Shown piece after piece: positions 1 to 7,655 of a stretch of 64,000 nt of DNA (the first letter of the stretch is position 1; every line of letters begins with the position of its first letter). The DNA lies in NCBI GenBank assembly GCA_947600065.1, contig CANQFZ010000001.1:1-64000 (forward strand), in the 5' to 3' direction. Under the pieces are notes generated by a model. That model was not told where the DNA came from. It did not search any database and saw only the letters and a program-made list of their open reading frames with translations. Made by a program: the position numbers and the translations under genes. This stretch comes from an uncultured Clostridia bacterium (GTDB lineage Bacteria > Bacillota > Clostridia > Oscillospirales > Ruminococcaceae).

Positions 1-195
1 TTTTAACTTTGTTTAACTTTTTGGGGTCAGTTCACTCTGGACACCCTTTTCAAAAAACTTTCGTGCGCCCGCCCGTTATGTGGTTTTAAGAATAAAAGTG
101 GTTCGCCGCTCAAAACAACTTATTACTTATTACAGCGGTTTTCGCCTTTCGTTCGCCGCGTCAGCGGCGGCACATAAAAGTTTTGGAAAGGGGTC

Positions 196-229
196 AAGGG
201 GGAAACCTTTTTCAAAAGGTTTCCCCCTT
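196..229 (-). terminator. Intrinsic terminator downstream of the nad operon
   Basis: A long near-perfect hairpin (AAGGGGGAAACC...GGTTTCCCCCTT) lies about 20 bases beyond the stop codon of the last minus-strand gene. The stem is rich enough to act in either direction. The preceding 190 bases hold no convincing gene. They contain a segment that recurs at about 52345-52420 (ctttcaaaaaactt, gttcgccgctcaaa), so this spacer belongs to the dispersed repeat material of the window. Confidence 0.6.
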
Positions 230-250
230 GCGCGTCTTTGTTCCTTGTCC

Positions 251-511
251 TTATCCATGATCCCCTCGGCTTTGTCTTACCATATCTTCCACGACGATAT
301 CGTAAATTTCGCCGAGCGTTCTGCAATACTCGAGAATTTTCCACGGCTCGTTTGTGTGAAAATGGATTTTCGCCGTATCCTCATCTGCTATAACAAGCAG
401 GCTGTCGCCGACAAAATGCTCGCGGATATAGCTGTCAAGCTCGTCCTCGTCAATGTCCTCTCCGTCAATCAGAAGCTGTGTGTCATACCTGTATAAAATT
501 TCGTCCGCCAT
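251..511 (-). CDS. Small FakA/DAK-like C-terminal domain protein (kinase to dihydroxyacetone kinase type)
   Basis: An 86-residue acidic protein resembling only the C-terminal lobe of the fatty acid kinase FakA (DegV/DAK system). The diagnostic stretch is IHFHTNEPWKILEYC followed by IYDIVVEDM, matching the HvHT..PgkvLeya...I.nM pattern of that lobe. It has no nucleotide-binding Dak2 domain, so it is not itself a kinase. I start it at the second methionine (511), because GGAGG sits five bases before it; the track start at 535 would overlap nadC and lacks such a site. It is the last gene of the nadB-nadC operon, 11 bases after nadC. Its function is unknown; an adaptor or acyl-binding role is only a guess. 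Confidence 0.65.
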   Translation of the reverse strand: MADEILYRYDTQLLIDGEDIDEDELDSYIREHFVGDSLLVIADEDTAKIHFHTNEPWKILEYCRTLGEIYDIVVEDMVRQSRGDHG

Positions 512-522
512 AATATCCTCCG

Positions 523-1362
523 TTATTTCTTCCATTTCATTGAAATATCAAACGCCGAAACACTGTGCGTAAGCGCGCCAAGGCTGATTATATCGACCCC
601 CGTCTCTGCAACCTCGCGAATGTTTTCGAGCGTAACATTTCCAGACGCCTCGGTCTTTGCCCGCTCATTTATAAGCTCTACAGCTTCTTTCATCTGTTCG
701 GTGCTCATATTGTCGAGCATTATCACGTTTACATTACACTCCAGCGCTTCTTTTACTTCGTCAATATTCCTTGTTTCAACTTCTATCTGGAGCATATGTC
801 CCGCTTTTTTGCGGAGCGCTTCTACCGCAGGAATTATGCCGCCGTATGCGTCAATGTGATTGTCCTTGAGCATTGCCGCGTCCGTTAAATTATAGCGGTG
901 ATTTCTGCCGCCGCCAACCGTCACGGAGTATTTCTGAAGCGCGCGAAGTCCCGGAAGCGTCTTTCGCGTATCCGTGATCGACGCTTTTGTTCCTTTAACA
1001 GCCTCAACGCATTTGTTCGTATATGTCGCTATCCCGCTCATATGCTGTAAAATATTGAGCGCTGTTCTTTCGGCTTTTAGCATAAGGCGCGTGTGACCGC
1101 AGAAGTCAGCGATTACCTCGCCTTTTTTAATCTTATCCCCGTCTTTTTTATATACTGTCATTTTCATATCGGGGTCTAAAATTGTAAACACTCTCAGCGC
1201 AATTTCAATTCCCGCAAGCACTCCGTCAGCCTTTGCCATAAAGTACGCATTTGAAATTGAATTTTCGTCAATTAGAAGATCTGCGGTGCTGTCGATATAG
1301 TTTATATCTTCATTGAGCGCTGTTTTTATAAGGTCGTCAACATAAAACGGAAGGAGTATCAT
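523..1362 (-). CDS. nadC: Nicotinate-nucleotide pyrophosphorylase (carboxylating), quinolinate phosphoribosyltransferase
   Basis: This cytosolic enzyme converts quinolinate and PRPP to nicotinate mononucleotide, CO2 and pyrophosphate, the third step of de novo NAD synthesis. The 279-residue product has the usual family length. Seen motifs include RTALNILQHMSGIAT, the DTRKTLPGLR active-site segment, VGGGRNHRYNL, LKDNHI and EVETRN. The start at 1362 is chosen because the eight-codon longer track version (MGKEKRR-) actually encodes the AAGGAG ribosome binding site. With this start the ATG overlaps the nadB stop (ATGA), a translational coupling arrangement. Confidence 0.95.
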   Translation of the reverse strand: MILLPFYVDDLIKTALNEDINYIDSTADLLIDENSISNAYFMAKADGVLAGIEIALRVFTILDPDMKMTVYKKDGDKIKKGEVIADFCGHTRLMLKAERTALNILQHMSGIATYTNKCVEAVKGTKASITDTRKTLPGLRALQKYSVTVGGGRNHRYNLTDAAMLKDNHIDAYGGIIPAVEALRKKAGHMLQIEVETRNIDEVKEALECNVNVIMLDNMSTEQMKEAVELINERAKTEASGNVTLENIREVAETGVDIISLGALTHSVSAFDISMKWKK

Positions 1363-2843
1363 TCTTCGTTTCTCCTTTCCCAAATTTCACTAAGGATAAT
1401 AAAAGCAACCACTGCGAGCGATCTCGTTTCGGTATGATCCGCATTTATCTCATACCCGCCGTTTTCGAGGTCGTCTTTTATCTCTTTTATCCTCTTTAGA
1501 CCCTTTTCGGTCTCGTCATAATCGGGATAGACAAAATATGCCTTCTGCATTATCGAGCGTATCTCGTCCTGAATTTCGGCTTTGTTTGTGAGAGGCTTTC
1601 CGTTGGGCTCGCTCATGGGGTATTCTGCTTCGGGTTGTTTTTGTGAAATATCCTTTGAGTTTATGTCCTCGGCGATAAGCCTTGAAAAAACAAGCGCTTC
1701 AAGCAGAGAATTTGACGCAAGCCTGTTTTTACCGTGAACGCCCGTATGCGAACATTCTCCCGCAGAGTACAGCCCCTCGACATTTGTAGCGCCTTTTCCG
1801 TCTACATTTATCCCGCCCATAAGATAGTGCTGGCAGGGATATATCGGGATAGGCTCTTTTGTCATGTCAAACCCTTTTTCAAGAACGTTTTCATATATCA
1901 TCGGGAAACGGTTTTTGATGAAATCAGCGTCCTTATAGGAAATGTCGAGCCAAAATTCGTCAGAGCCTGTTTTCTTTTGTTCTTCCATAATGCATTTTGA
2001 AACAACATCTCTCGGCGCAAGTTCTTTCCTTTCGGGTTCATATTCGGGCATAAAACGCTCTTTGTTGCAGTTTAAGAGATACGCTCCCTCTCCGCGAACT
2101 GCCTCCGACACAAGAAAGCACTCGTTGTTTTTCTTGTCGGCAAAAGCGGTTGGGTGAAATTGAACATAGCTTAAATTCTTTATCTCCGCGCCGAGGTCGT
2201 GAGCTAAAGCAATGCCGTCGCCCGTGGCAATTTCCGAGTTTGTCGTATATTTATATACTCTGCCTATCCCGCCTGTTGCCATAATTACAAAATTCGAGCA
2301 ATAATATTCGTGAGAGCCGTTTTCCGTGACCACGTCCGCAAAGAACAGCCCGTTGTCCTTTTCAAGTCTGCACAGCACAGAGTGATTTATAACAGTAACA
2401 TTCTTCAGCTTTTCCACTTGCGCGATAAGACACGTTTCGATTTCCTTTCCCGTCGTGTCTTTGTGATGTGCAATTCTCCTGCGGGAATGTCCGCCCTCAA
2501 GCGTCAGCGCAAGCGAGCCGTCGTCATTCCTGTCGAAATCCACACCGTATTTTTCTACGAGCCTTTCAACGTCGCGAGGACCTTGCTCGACAAGTATCTT
2601 TACATTGTCGAGATTGTTTTTATACTGTCCCGCAATAAGCGTGTCCTTTATGTGCAGCTCAAAATCATCGTTCTTGCTGTCCATAACCGCCGCAACGCCG
2701 CCCTGCGCAAGCGCAGAGTTGCAGAGCGAAAGCTCTTTTTTTGACAGCATAAGCACTTTAAGCTTAGGGTCAAGGTTGAGCGCCGCATAAATGCCCGAAA
2801 TTCCCGTGCCGACAATAAGCACGTCAAATCTTTTGAATTTCAT
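1359..2843 (-). CDS. nadB: L-aspartate oxidase
   Basis: This FAD enzyme oxidises L-aspartate to iminoaspartate, which NadA condenses to quinolinate. The N-terminus has the dinucleotide-binding motif VGTGISGIYAAL, followed by NSALAQGGVAA, GGHSRRRIAHHKDTTG and ATGGIGRVY. The fumarate reductase-like catalytic segments YVQFHPTAF, EAVRGEGAYLLN and HYLMGGI are present, as is GKNRLASNSLLEALVF. At 494 residues it is shorter than the E. coli protein (about 540) because of a reduced C-terminal helical domain, common in Firmicutes. AAAGGA lies seven bases before the ATG. It is first in the operon with nadC; nadA is not beside it. Confidence 0.95.
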   Translation of the reverse strand: MKFKRFDVLIVGTGISGIYAALNLDPKLKVLMLSKKELSLCNSALAQGGVAAVMDSKNDDFELHIKDTLIAGQYKNNLDNVKILVEQGPRDVERLVEKYGVDFDRNDDGSLALTLEGGHSRRRIAHHKDTTGKEIETCLIAQVEKLKNVTVINHSVLCRLEKDNGLFFADVVTENGSHEYYCSNFVIMATGGIGRVYKYTTNSEIATGDGIALAHDLGAEIKNLSYVQFHPTAFADKKNNECFLVSEAVRGEGAYLLNCNKERFMPEYEPERKELAPRDVVSKCIMEEQKKTGSDEFWLDISYKDADFIKNRFPMIYENVLEKGFDMTKEPIPIYPCQHYLMGGINVDGKGATNVEGLYSAGECSHTGVHGKNRLASNSLLEALVFSRLIAEDINSKDISQKQPEAEYPMSEPNGKPLTNKAEIQDEIRSIMQKAYFVYPDYDETEKGLKRIKEIKDDLENGGYEINADHTETRSLAVVAFIILSEIWERRNEE

Positions 2844-2899
2844 AGTTTGTCCTTTCTAAAGCCCGCCTTATGAGCTTTAAGGTTTTATAGACCGAGAAC

Positions 2900-2928
2900 T
2901 TGACAAGGCGTATAAAAAATGCTATAAT
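2900..2928 (+). promoter_or_regulatory. SigA-type promoter of hflX
   Basis: TTGACA and TATAAT are separated by exactly 17 bases, about 55 bases ahead of the hflX start codon. Both hexamers match the consensus perfectly. Confidence 0.85.
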
Positions 2929-2982
2929 CTTTTTTGAGGTCTTATTTTTTAAGGCATTGATAAAAAAACAAAGGAGAATAAA

Positions 2983-4203
2983 ATGCCCGAAAAAGCAATT
3001 CTGGTTTCCGTAGATACGGGTGAATACGACTGCGACGTGTCTTTGGACGAGCTTTCGGAGCTTGCAAAGACCGCGGGCGCCGAAGAAGCCGCGCGCGTTA
3101 TACAAAAAAGGGAAACATACGAAGCCGCAAGCGTTGTCGGAGAGGGAAAACTTAGTGAGATCTCCGAGCTTTGCAGGCTGTATTCTGCCGAACTTCTTAT
3201 ATTTGATTGCGAACTTACCGCTTCGCAGATACGCAACATCGAGGACGCGACGGAAGTCCGCGTTATCGACCGCACAATGCTTATCCTCGATATTTTCGCA
3301 GGACGCGCGGTTTCCGCAGAGGGAAAGCTTCAGGTTGAACTTGCCCAGCTCAAATATCGCCTGCCGAGGCTTATGGGAATAGGTACGAGCCTTTCCAGAC
3401 TTGGCGGAGGCATCGGCACGCGTGGTCCCGGAGAAACACAGCTCGAAACTGACCGCCGCCATATCCGCAGGCGCATTGACAAACTTTCCGAAGAACTTCG
3501 CGAGCTTGAAAAGAGGCGCGGTCTTGCGCGTTCGCGCAGAAAGAAAGACAATGTACAAGTAGGCGCTGTCGTAGGTTATACAAACGCGGGAAAATCCACA
3601 CTGTTAAATTTACTTACGGGAGCGGGAGTGCTTGCAGAAGACAAGCTCTTTGCGACGCTCGACCCAACCGCTCGTTCCGTAGAGCTTCCGGACGGACGAA
3701 ATCTTGTGCTTATAGATACCGTAGGGCTTATCCGCAGACTTCCTCATAACCTTGTAGAAGCGTTTAAGTCTACCCTCGAAGAAGCCGCAAGCGCCGATAT
3801 CATCATTCATGTCTGCGACGCTTCCGATCCCGAAGCCGCCGAAAAAGCCGACGTTACTCTTAAAACGCTTGCAGAGCTTGGCGCGGCAGAAATACCCGTC
3901 GTGACTGTCTTAAACAAATGCGATAAAATAAGCGAGGAGCTCCCGACAAATGAAAGAACGGTAAAAATATCCGCACTTAAAAATGAGGGTATCCCCGAGC
4001 TTATGCAGGCTATTTCCCGAAATCTTCCTCAGACCTCGCGCAGAATGAAACTGCTTTTGCCTTATGAAAAGGCGGGCTTGTCCGCGCAGATACGTCAGAA
4101 CGGAAAAGTCTTTTCCGAGGAATATACCGAAAGCGGCGTGCTTATTGACGCGCTTGTAGAAAACGCGCTGATAAAGCAGATGAGTGAATATATCGCCGAG
4201 TGA
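2983..4203 (+). CDS. hflX: GTPase HflX
   Basis: A ribosome-associated GTPase that splits stalled or hibernating 70S particles, notably under heat stress. The 406-residue protein has the HflX N-terminal domain (LLIFDCELTASQIRNIE, then the glycine-rich linker GGGIGTRGPGETQLETDRR at about 141-159), a basic coiled stretch near 160-190, and the G domain. G1 is GYTNAGKST (about 198-206), followed by the DPT G2 segment, DTVGL (G3) and NKCD (G4). AAAGGAG precedes the ATG. It is transcribed alone from its own consensus promoter, divergent from nadB and convergent with the galactokinase-like gene. Confidence 0.95.
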   Translation: MPEKAILVSVDTGEYDCDVSLDELSELAKTAGAEEAARVIQKRETYEAASVVGEGKLSEISELCRLYSAELLIFDCELTASQIRNIEDATEVRVIDRTMLILDIFAGRAVSAEGKLQVELAQLKYRLPRLMGIGTSLSRLGGGIGTRGPGETQLETDRRHIRRRIDKLSEELRELEKRRGLARSRRKKDNVQVGAVVGYTNAGKSTLLNLLTGAGVLAEDKLFATLDPTARSVELPDGRNLVLIDTVGLIRRLPHNLVEAFKSTLEEAASADIIIHVCDASDPEAAEKADVTLKTLAELGAAEIPVVTVLNKCDKISEELPTNERTVKISALKNEGIPELMQAISRNLPQTSRRMKLLLPYEKAGLSAQIRQNGKVFSEEYTESGVLIDALVENALIKQMSEYIAE

Positions 4204-4213
4204 TATACCGTTT

Positions 4214-4248
4214 TGTGTCAAGAGCTTCTCTTGGCACAATTATTTTTA
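4214..4248. terminator. Bidirectional terminator between hflX and the galactokinase-like gene
   Basis: An 11-bp stem (TGTGTCAAGAG / CTCTTGGCACA, one wobble pair) with a CTT loop is followed by ATTATTTTT on the plus strand. It sits 10 bases after the hflX stop and just before the stop codon of the opposing gene. Confidence 0.8.
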
Positions 4249-5493
4249 TCCCAGATCTACCTCGCATGTTCCTATTCCGCGCACAGTCATAAAATGACAC
4301 GCTCCGTTGCCGAATATCCTGTCGATGTTCATTCTGAACTGCTTTATATCATCAAACGGCACTATAGCCTGTATCGTACCCTCAAATCCTCCGCCGTGTA
4401 CTCTGCACGTTCCGTGCCTGTGAAGCGTTATTTCCGCCGCCTGCAATGCGATAGAAAGCGGCTGGTGTGATATGTCGTCGGGGGAGTAGACGTCCTGAAG
4501 ATATTTAAAGGACGAGTCTCCGCTTTCGCGAACGGACGATAAGAAGTCCTCAAATTTGTTGTTTATAAGCGCATGAGCGACTTTCTCCACTCTGTCGTTT
4601 TCGCGGAAAAAGTGTATTGCTCTCAAAACCGCTCTGTCGCCGAACTGCCTGCGAAGCTCCGTGATATTAAGCATTATGTCACTGAGCGACAGCGCCCTCA
4701 GATTGTCGCAGTCGAAATAAGCCGCTATCCCGTGCATATCGTCGCTTATCTGCTTGTACAATTTTGCAAGGTCGAGCCTCGGAGCTTCTTTTATTTCAAT
4801 AATGCACAGTGAATGTTCAAACTGTGAAAAATCGCACGGAATGTTTTCTACAATAGGCGCGTCAATATCCTTGAAATCAATAGACGTAAAACCGCCCGAC
4901 GCACATGAAACCGCCCTCGTCAGCCCGCAGGGTCTTTGGAAATAGTTTTCTTCGGCAAATTTAGACGCAAGCGCAAGCGTCACAGGTCTTATTTCTCCTT
5001 CGTTATACAGGTTCGAGAGGATAATTCCCGTAAGCACGCCAAACGCCGCCGCGCTTCCAAGTCCCGAACCTCTGAAAAGCGTCGAGGTCGTATAAGCGCG
5101 AAAGCCGCCGATATTGTACCTTTTCTTGGTGAAATATTTCAGAACTCCGCGTATAATGCCCGACGAGCAGTTCTTGTCGCTTGCGCGAACTTCTAGGTCA
5201 TCAAGAGCAATTTTGTCCTCGGGCAGTCCCTCTGATTTTATCGTTACAAATCCGTCGTCCGTCGCTTCTACGGCGGCGATTATATCAAGGTCAACTCCCG
5301 CCGCGAAAACCTTTCCGCCGTTTTGCTCGGTGTGGTTTCCGCAAATTTCGGTCGTTCCGGGAGTAGAGAAAAATCTAAGAGGACCGTGTTCGCCGAAATA
5401 TCCCGAAAACCCTTTTTTAAGCTCGTCATAGCGTTTTATCTGCTTTTCGGGACATTCATAGATATTTTCAAGCTTTTTTACAATAGGGCGCAT
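4246..5493 (-). CDS. Galactokinase-family (GHMP) protein lacking catalytic residues
   Basis: A 415-residue GHMP-fold protein of the clostridial galactokinase subfamily. The sugar-binding segment reads TPGTTEICGNHTEQ, the ATP-binding loop GSGLGSAAAFG (about 142-152), and the C-terminal motif HGTCRVHGGGFEGTIQA. Two key positions deviate. The transition-state arginine of the GR-x-E/N-I-G-x-H-T motif is threonine. The catalytic aspartate of the usual CGLMDQ segment is lost: here it reads CGLTRA. The Asp that normally contacts sugar after HT is Glu. Both substitutions read cleanly from the DNA and the frame is intact. It is probably a pseudoenzyme, sugar sensor or an enzyme with altered chemistry rather than a standard GalK; no other Leloir gene is adjacent. 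Confidence 0.75.
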   Translation of the reverse strand: MRPIVKKLENIYECPEKQIKRYDELKKGFSGYFGEHGPLRFFSTPGTTEICGNHTEQNGGKVFAAGVDLDIIAAVEATDDGFVTIKSEGLPEDKIALDDLEVRASDKNCSSGIIRGVLKYFTKKRYNIGGFRAYTTSTLFRGSGLGSAAAFGVLTGIILSNLYNEGEIRPVTLALASKFAEENYFQRPCGLTRAVSCASGGFTSIDFKDIDAPIVENIPCDFSQFEHSLCIIEIKEAPRLDLAKLYKQISDDMHGIAAYFDCDNLRALSLSDIMLNITELRRQFGDRAVLRAIHFFRENDRVEKVAHALINNKFEDFLSSVRESGDSSFKYLQDVYSPDDISHQPLSIALQAAEITLHRHGTCRVHGGGFEGTIQAIVPFDDIKQFRMNIDRIFGNGACHFMTVRGIGTCEVDLG

Positions 5494-5532
5494 AACAGTT
5501 ATGTCTCCTTTAAGTCTACATTTTTATTTTAT

Positions 5533-5571
5533 ATGACAATCTTCGCTTTTAAATTTTTCTGCTTATAATCA
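5533..5571. repeat. 39-bp direct repeat, left copy
   Basis: The segment ATGACAATCTTCGC...TTATAATCA recurs at 5942-5980 with a single C/T difference. The two copies flank the mosaic element at 5572-5938. It lies just upstream of the galactokinase-like gene. Confidence 0.85.
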
Positions 5572-5938
5572 CAGACTGTATATAAAGCCCCAGTATGCAC
5601 GCATTATCTGCCGAAGTGTATAATGCACGGACAATACGTACACTGACAACAGGGGTTGCGAGGGCGGTAGCCCCCGCACTCTCCCCCTTCCCCTTTTAGA
5701 GGTAAGAAATTAGAAGTAAGAGGTTAGAGTTTTAGATGAGAAGTTTTTCGATTTTCGTAAGTATTCTAGCCTCTAGCCTCTTTCCCTGAAAACCAAAAAA
5801 CTTTTCCTCTCAAAAGTTCCCCGAAATTCTTACCTCTTACCTCTAACCTCTTACATCTAGAAGGATGGGGCGAGAGAGCGTTATTGAAAGAAATAACGTC
5901 TGAAAAGAACCACAAATATGACTTTATATAGTCTGTTT
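5572..5938. mobile_element. Mosaic MITE-like intergenic element carrying heptad repeats
   Basis: The element starts CAGACTGTATATAAAG and ends CTTTATATAGTCTG, an inverted terminal pair with a 2-base difference, and is bracketed by 39-bp direct repeats. Inside are a GC-rich hairpin module (GTTGCGAGGG...CCCCGCA), then 7-bp tandem units (AGAGGTA, AGAAGTA, AGAGGTT), a spacer module, inverted 7-bp units (CTCTAGC, then CTTACCT CTTACCT CTAACCT) ending TCTAGAAGG, then a right-end module (TGAAAAGAACCACAAATA) shared with 20581-20660 and, inverted, 55947-56020. No ORF of note. The 484-base spacer 5494-5977 is essentially this element. Confidence 0.65.
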
Positions 5939-5941
5939 TTT

Positions 5942-5980
5942 ATGACAATCTTCGCTTTTAAATTTTTCTGTTTATAATCA
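5942..5980. repeat. 39-bp direct repeat, right copy
   Basis: Second copy of the 5533-5571 sequence, one mismatch, immediately after the element right end and abutting the 3' end of the rodA-like gene (stop at 5978). The repeat therefore overlaps the last codon of that gene. Confidence 0.85.
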
Positions 5981-7132
5981 ATAAAACATATGCTTTTCTT
6001 TTTCTCTGTGAGCCGAAACGCTAAGCACAAGCCCTATACAGGCATTTACCATAATTATGGCCGTACCGCCCCTGCTTATAAAAGGAAGGGGAATGCCTAT
6101 AACGGGCACAACACAAAGCACAACTCCTATATTTATCACACAGTGAAAGAATATCATTGCGAAAACGCCGATACAAATAAGCTTTCCGAGGGTAGTCTGC
6201 GCGCCCGAAGCGTTTGACAGAAGTTTAAGACACAAGAGCGCAAGCATTATGACAAGCGCCATACACCCGATAAATCCGAGCGTCATTCCGATATATGCGA
6301 AAATAAAGTCGTTTGAAAGCTCCGAGGTATAGTGATAGCTTTCCTGCTCAAAACCCATACCCGAAAGCTGCCCCGAGCCTAAGACTATAGTGCCGTTATA
6401 TTGCTGGTAGAACTTGTCGAGCTTTTCGGCCTCCTGCATATCCTTATTGAACAGGATAAGAAAACGCGTTTTATGGTGGTCTTCCATAAGGAAATTCCAC
6501 GCAAATATACCCACCAGCGGTATGCTTGCTATTCCCGCAACAAGATACTTCCAGGAAATGCCCGACATAAACAGCATGCAAATGAAAATAAACAAAAACA
6601 CCAGCGCCGAGCCTGCGTCTTTTTGCAGCATGATAAGCGCCACGGGCGCTAATCCGTGTATGCACACCAAAAGCAGGTGCTTCGGAGAATTTATATTTTC
6701 GCCGACCTTTGAGATGTGTGTCGCAAGGGTTATTATAAAAACAAACTTCAGTATCTCCGACGGCTGTATCGTTATAAATCCGAAATCCAGCCATGCTATA
6801 TCGTCGTCGCGGCTCACGCCGAGCGGCGTGAACAACAGTAGTTGCAATATTATGGCAACAGGCGCCATAACAAACCATACCTTTGACAAAAACCGATAGT
6901 CAATGGCGCTTATTATTATACCTGCAATTATTCCGAGCACGGAGGCTATTACCTGTGTCCTAAACGTTCCCTCGTCTATAAAAGTTGTAATTCCTCCTCT
7001 GCTCACATATCCCGTCTGCGTCATAGAGTACATTATAAACAAATCGAAAGCAGTGAGCGCAAGGCATATCAAAGGCAAAATTTTGTCAACGTGTTTAAGA
7101 TAATCGCGTACATAATGTAAAACAGTTTTCAT
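5978..7132 (-). CDS. rodA: FtsW/RodA/SpoVE-family peptidoglycan polymerase, probably RodA
   Basis: A SEDS glycosyltransferase that polymerises lipid II in the membrane together with a class B PBP. The 384-residue protein shows about ten hydrophobic segments, the conserved WLDFGFITIQPSEILK segment, MLQKDAGSALVF (the catalytic-aspartate region of SEDS proteins), and the C-terminal GIPLPFISRGGTAI signature. RodA is favoured because the window also holds mreBCD and pbp2, but SpoVE or FtsW cannot be excluded in a spore former. It is unusual that it is not in the mre-pbp2 cluster. Its own promoter lies at 7174-7202. GGAGCAAG precedes the ATG. Confidence 0.85.
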   Translation of the reverse strand: MKTVLHYVRDYLKHVDKILPLICLALTAFDLFIMYSMTQTGYVSRGGITTFIDEGTFRTQVIASVLGIIAGIIISAIDYRFLSKVWFVMAPVAIILQLLLFTPLGVSRDDDIAWLDFGFITIQPSEILKFVFIITLATHISKVGENINSPKHLLLVCIHGLAPVALIMLQKDAGSALVFLFIFICMLFMSGISWKYLVAGIASIPLVGIFAWNFLMEDHHKTRFLILFNKDMQEAEKLDKFYQQYNGTIVLGSGQLSGMGFEQESYHYTSELSNDFIFAYIGMTLGFIGCMALVIMLALLCLKLLSNASGAQTTLGKLICIGVFAMIFFHCVINIGVVLCVVPVIGIPLPFISRGGTAIIMVNACIGLVLSVSAHREKEKHMFY

Positions 7133-7173
7133 CTTGCTCCAAAAATAAAACTAAAAATTCCTACACATTATTT

Positions 7174-7202
7174 ATTATATACTTTTTTAATCATATTTTC
7201 AA
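7174..7202 (-). promoter_or_regulatory. SigA-type promoter of the rodA-like gene
   Basis: On the minus strand TTGAAA and TATAAT are 17 bases apart, about 40 bases upstream of the ATG. Confidence 0.7.
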
Positions 7203-7262
7203 TAGCAATATTAAATAAAATTCCTCACAATTACACTTAAATTTACGCTAAATGTATAAAAC

Positions 7263-7350
7263 AGAGGCTAGAGGCTGGAACACTAACGAGAAGCGAACTA
7301 CGTTTCCTCTACAACTCTAGCTTCTAACCTCTAGCCTCTAACCTCTAGAA
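7263..7350. repeat. Heptad (7-bp) repeat pair, inverted around a short core
   Basis: A left arm AGAGGCTAGAGGCTGGA and a right arm CTCTAGCTTCTAACCTCTAGCCTCTAACC enclose a core of about 40 bases (acactaacgagaagcgaac). The right arm ends in TCTAGAAGG, the terminus shared by most copies in the window. It is followed directly by a decayed start of an ECF sigma gene at 7361. Confidence 0.75.
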
Positions 7351-7360
7351 GGTCATTATT

Positions 7361-7432
7361 ATGGTATCATCTTTAAAAACTGCGGATAGCTTTTATCAGA
7401 TAAAGTGCGGAAACGACTTAAAATTTTTGTGA
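7361..7432 (+). pseudogene. Remnant of the 5' end of an ECF sigma factor gene
   Basis: A 23-codon ORF begins MVSSLKTADSF, nearly matching the first residues of the intact sigma factor at 20958 (MGLSLKTSESFD) and of a second remnant at 20740. After twelve codons similarity is lost and the frame stops. As with the intact gene it is preceded by heptad repeats ending TCTAGAAGG and a short spacer. I read it as a decayed or captured fragment, not a functional gene. Confidence 0.6.
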
Positions 7433-7532
7433 TTTTAAAAGTTTCAAGTTTTTGCAATGACGTTATTTAACGTTGCTGCAAATTGTCGCAATTACATAAA
7501 AATACGTTGCGACAAATTGTCGCCGCAACGAT

Positions 7533-7655
7533 AAAACACGTTGCGACAAATTGTTGTCACCCCTTATATATAGTTCGTTTCACTTCACTCCGTTACGCGT
7601 GTACGGTAGGTCACCGCTTAAATGCGGCGGTGACCTCCCTACACGCTTAACGGGT
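7533..7655. repeat. Dispersed repeat R, copy 1, with a long palindrome
   Basis: About 120 bases nearly identical to 20227-20350. It opens with ACGTTGCGACAAATTGTTG, then CCCCTTATATATAGTTCG, then a long foldback (CGTTACGCGTGTA...GGTCACCGC / GCGGTGACC...TACACGCTTAACG, 7591-7652). Two more GTTGCGACAAATTGTCGC-like palindromes lie just before it (7475-7530). No coding potential. Confidence 0.85.

Noticed and set aside
80-496. 138-aa plus-strand ORF near the window start
   Set aside because: It runs antisense through the FakA-like gene and through a terminator hairpin, has no ribosome binding site and no recognisable domain.
2824-3558. 244-aa minus-strand ORF opposite hflX
   Set aside because: It lies entirely across the hflX start and its promoter, its sequence is basic and low-complexity, and hflX has clear family motifs and a consensus promoter.
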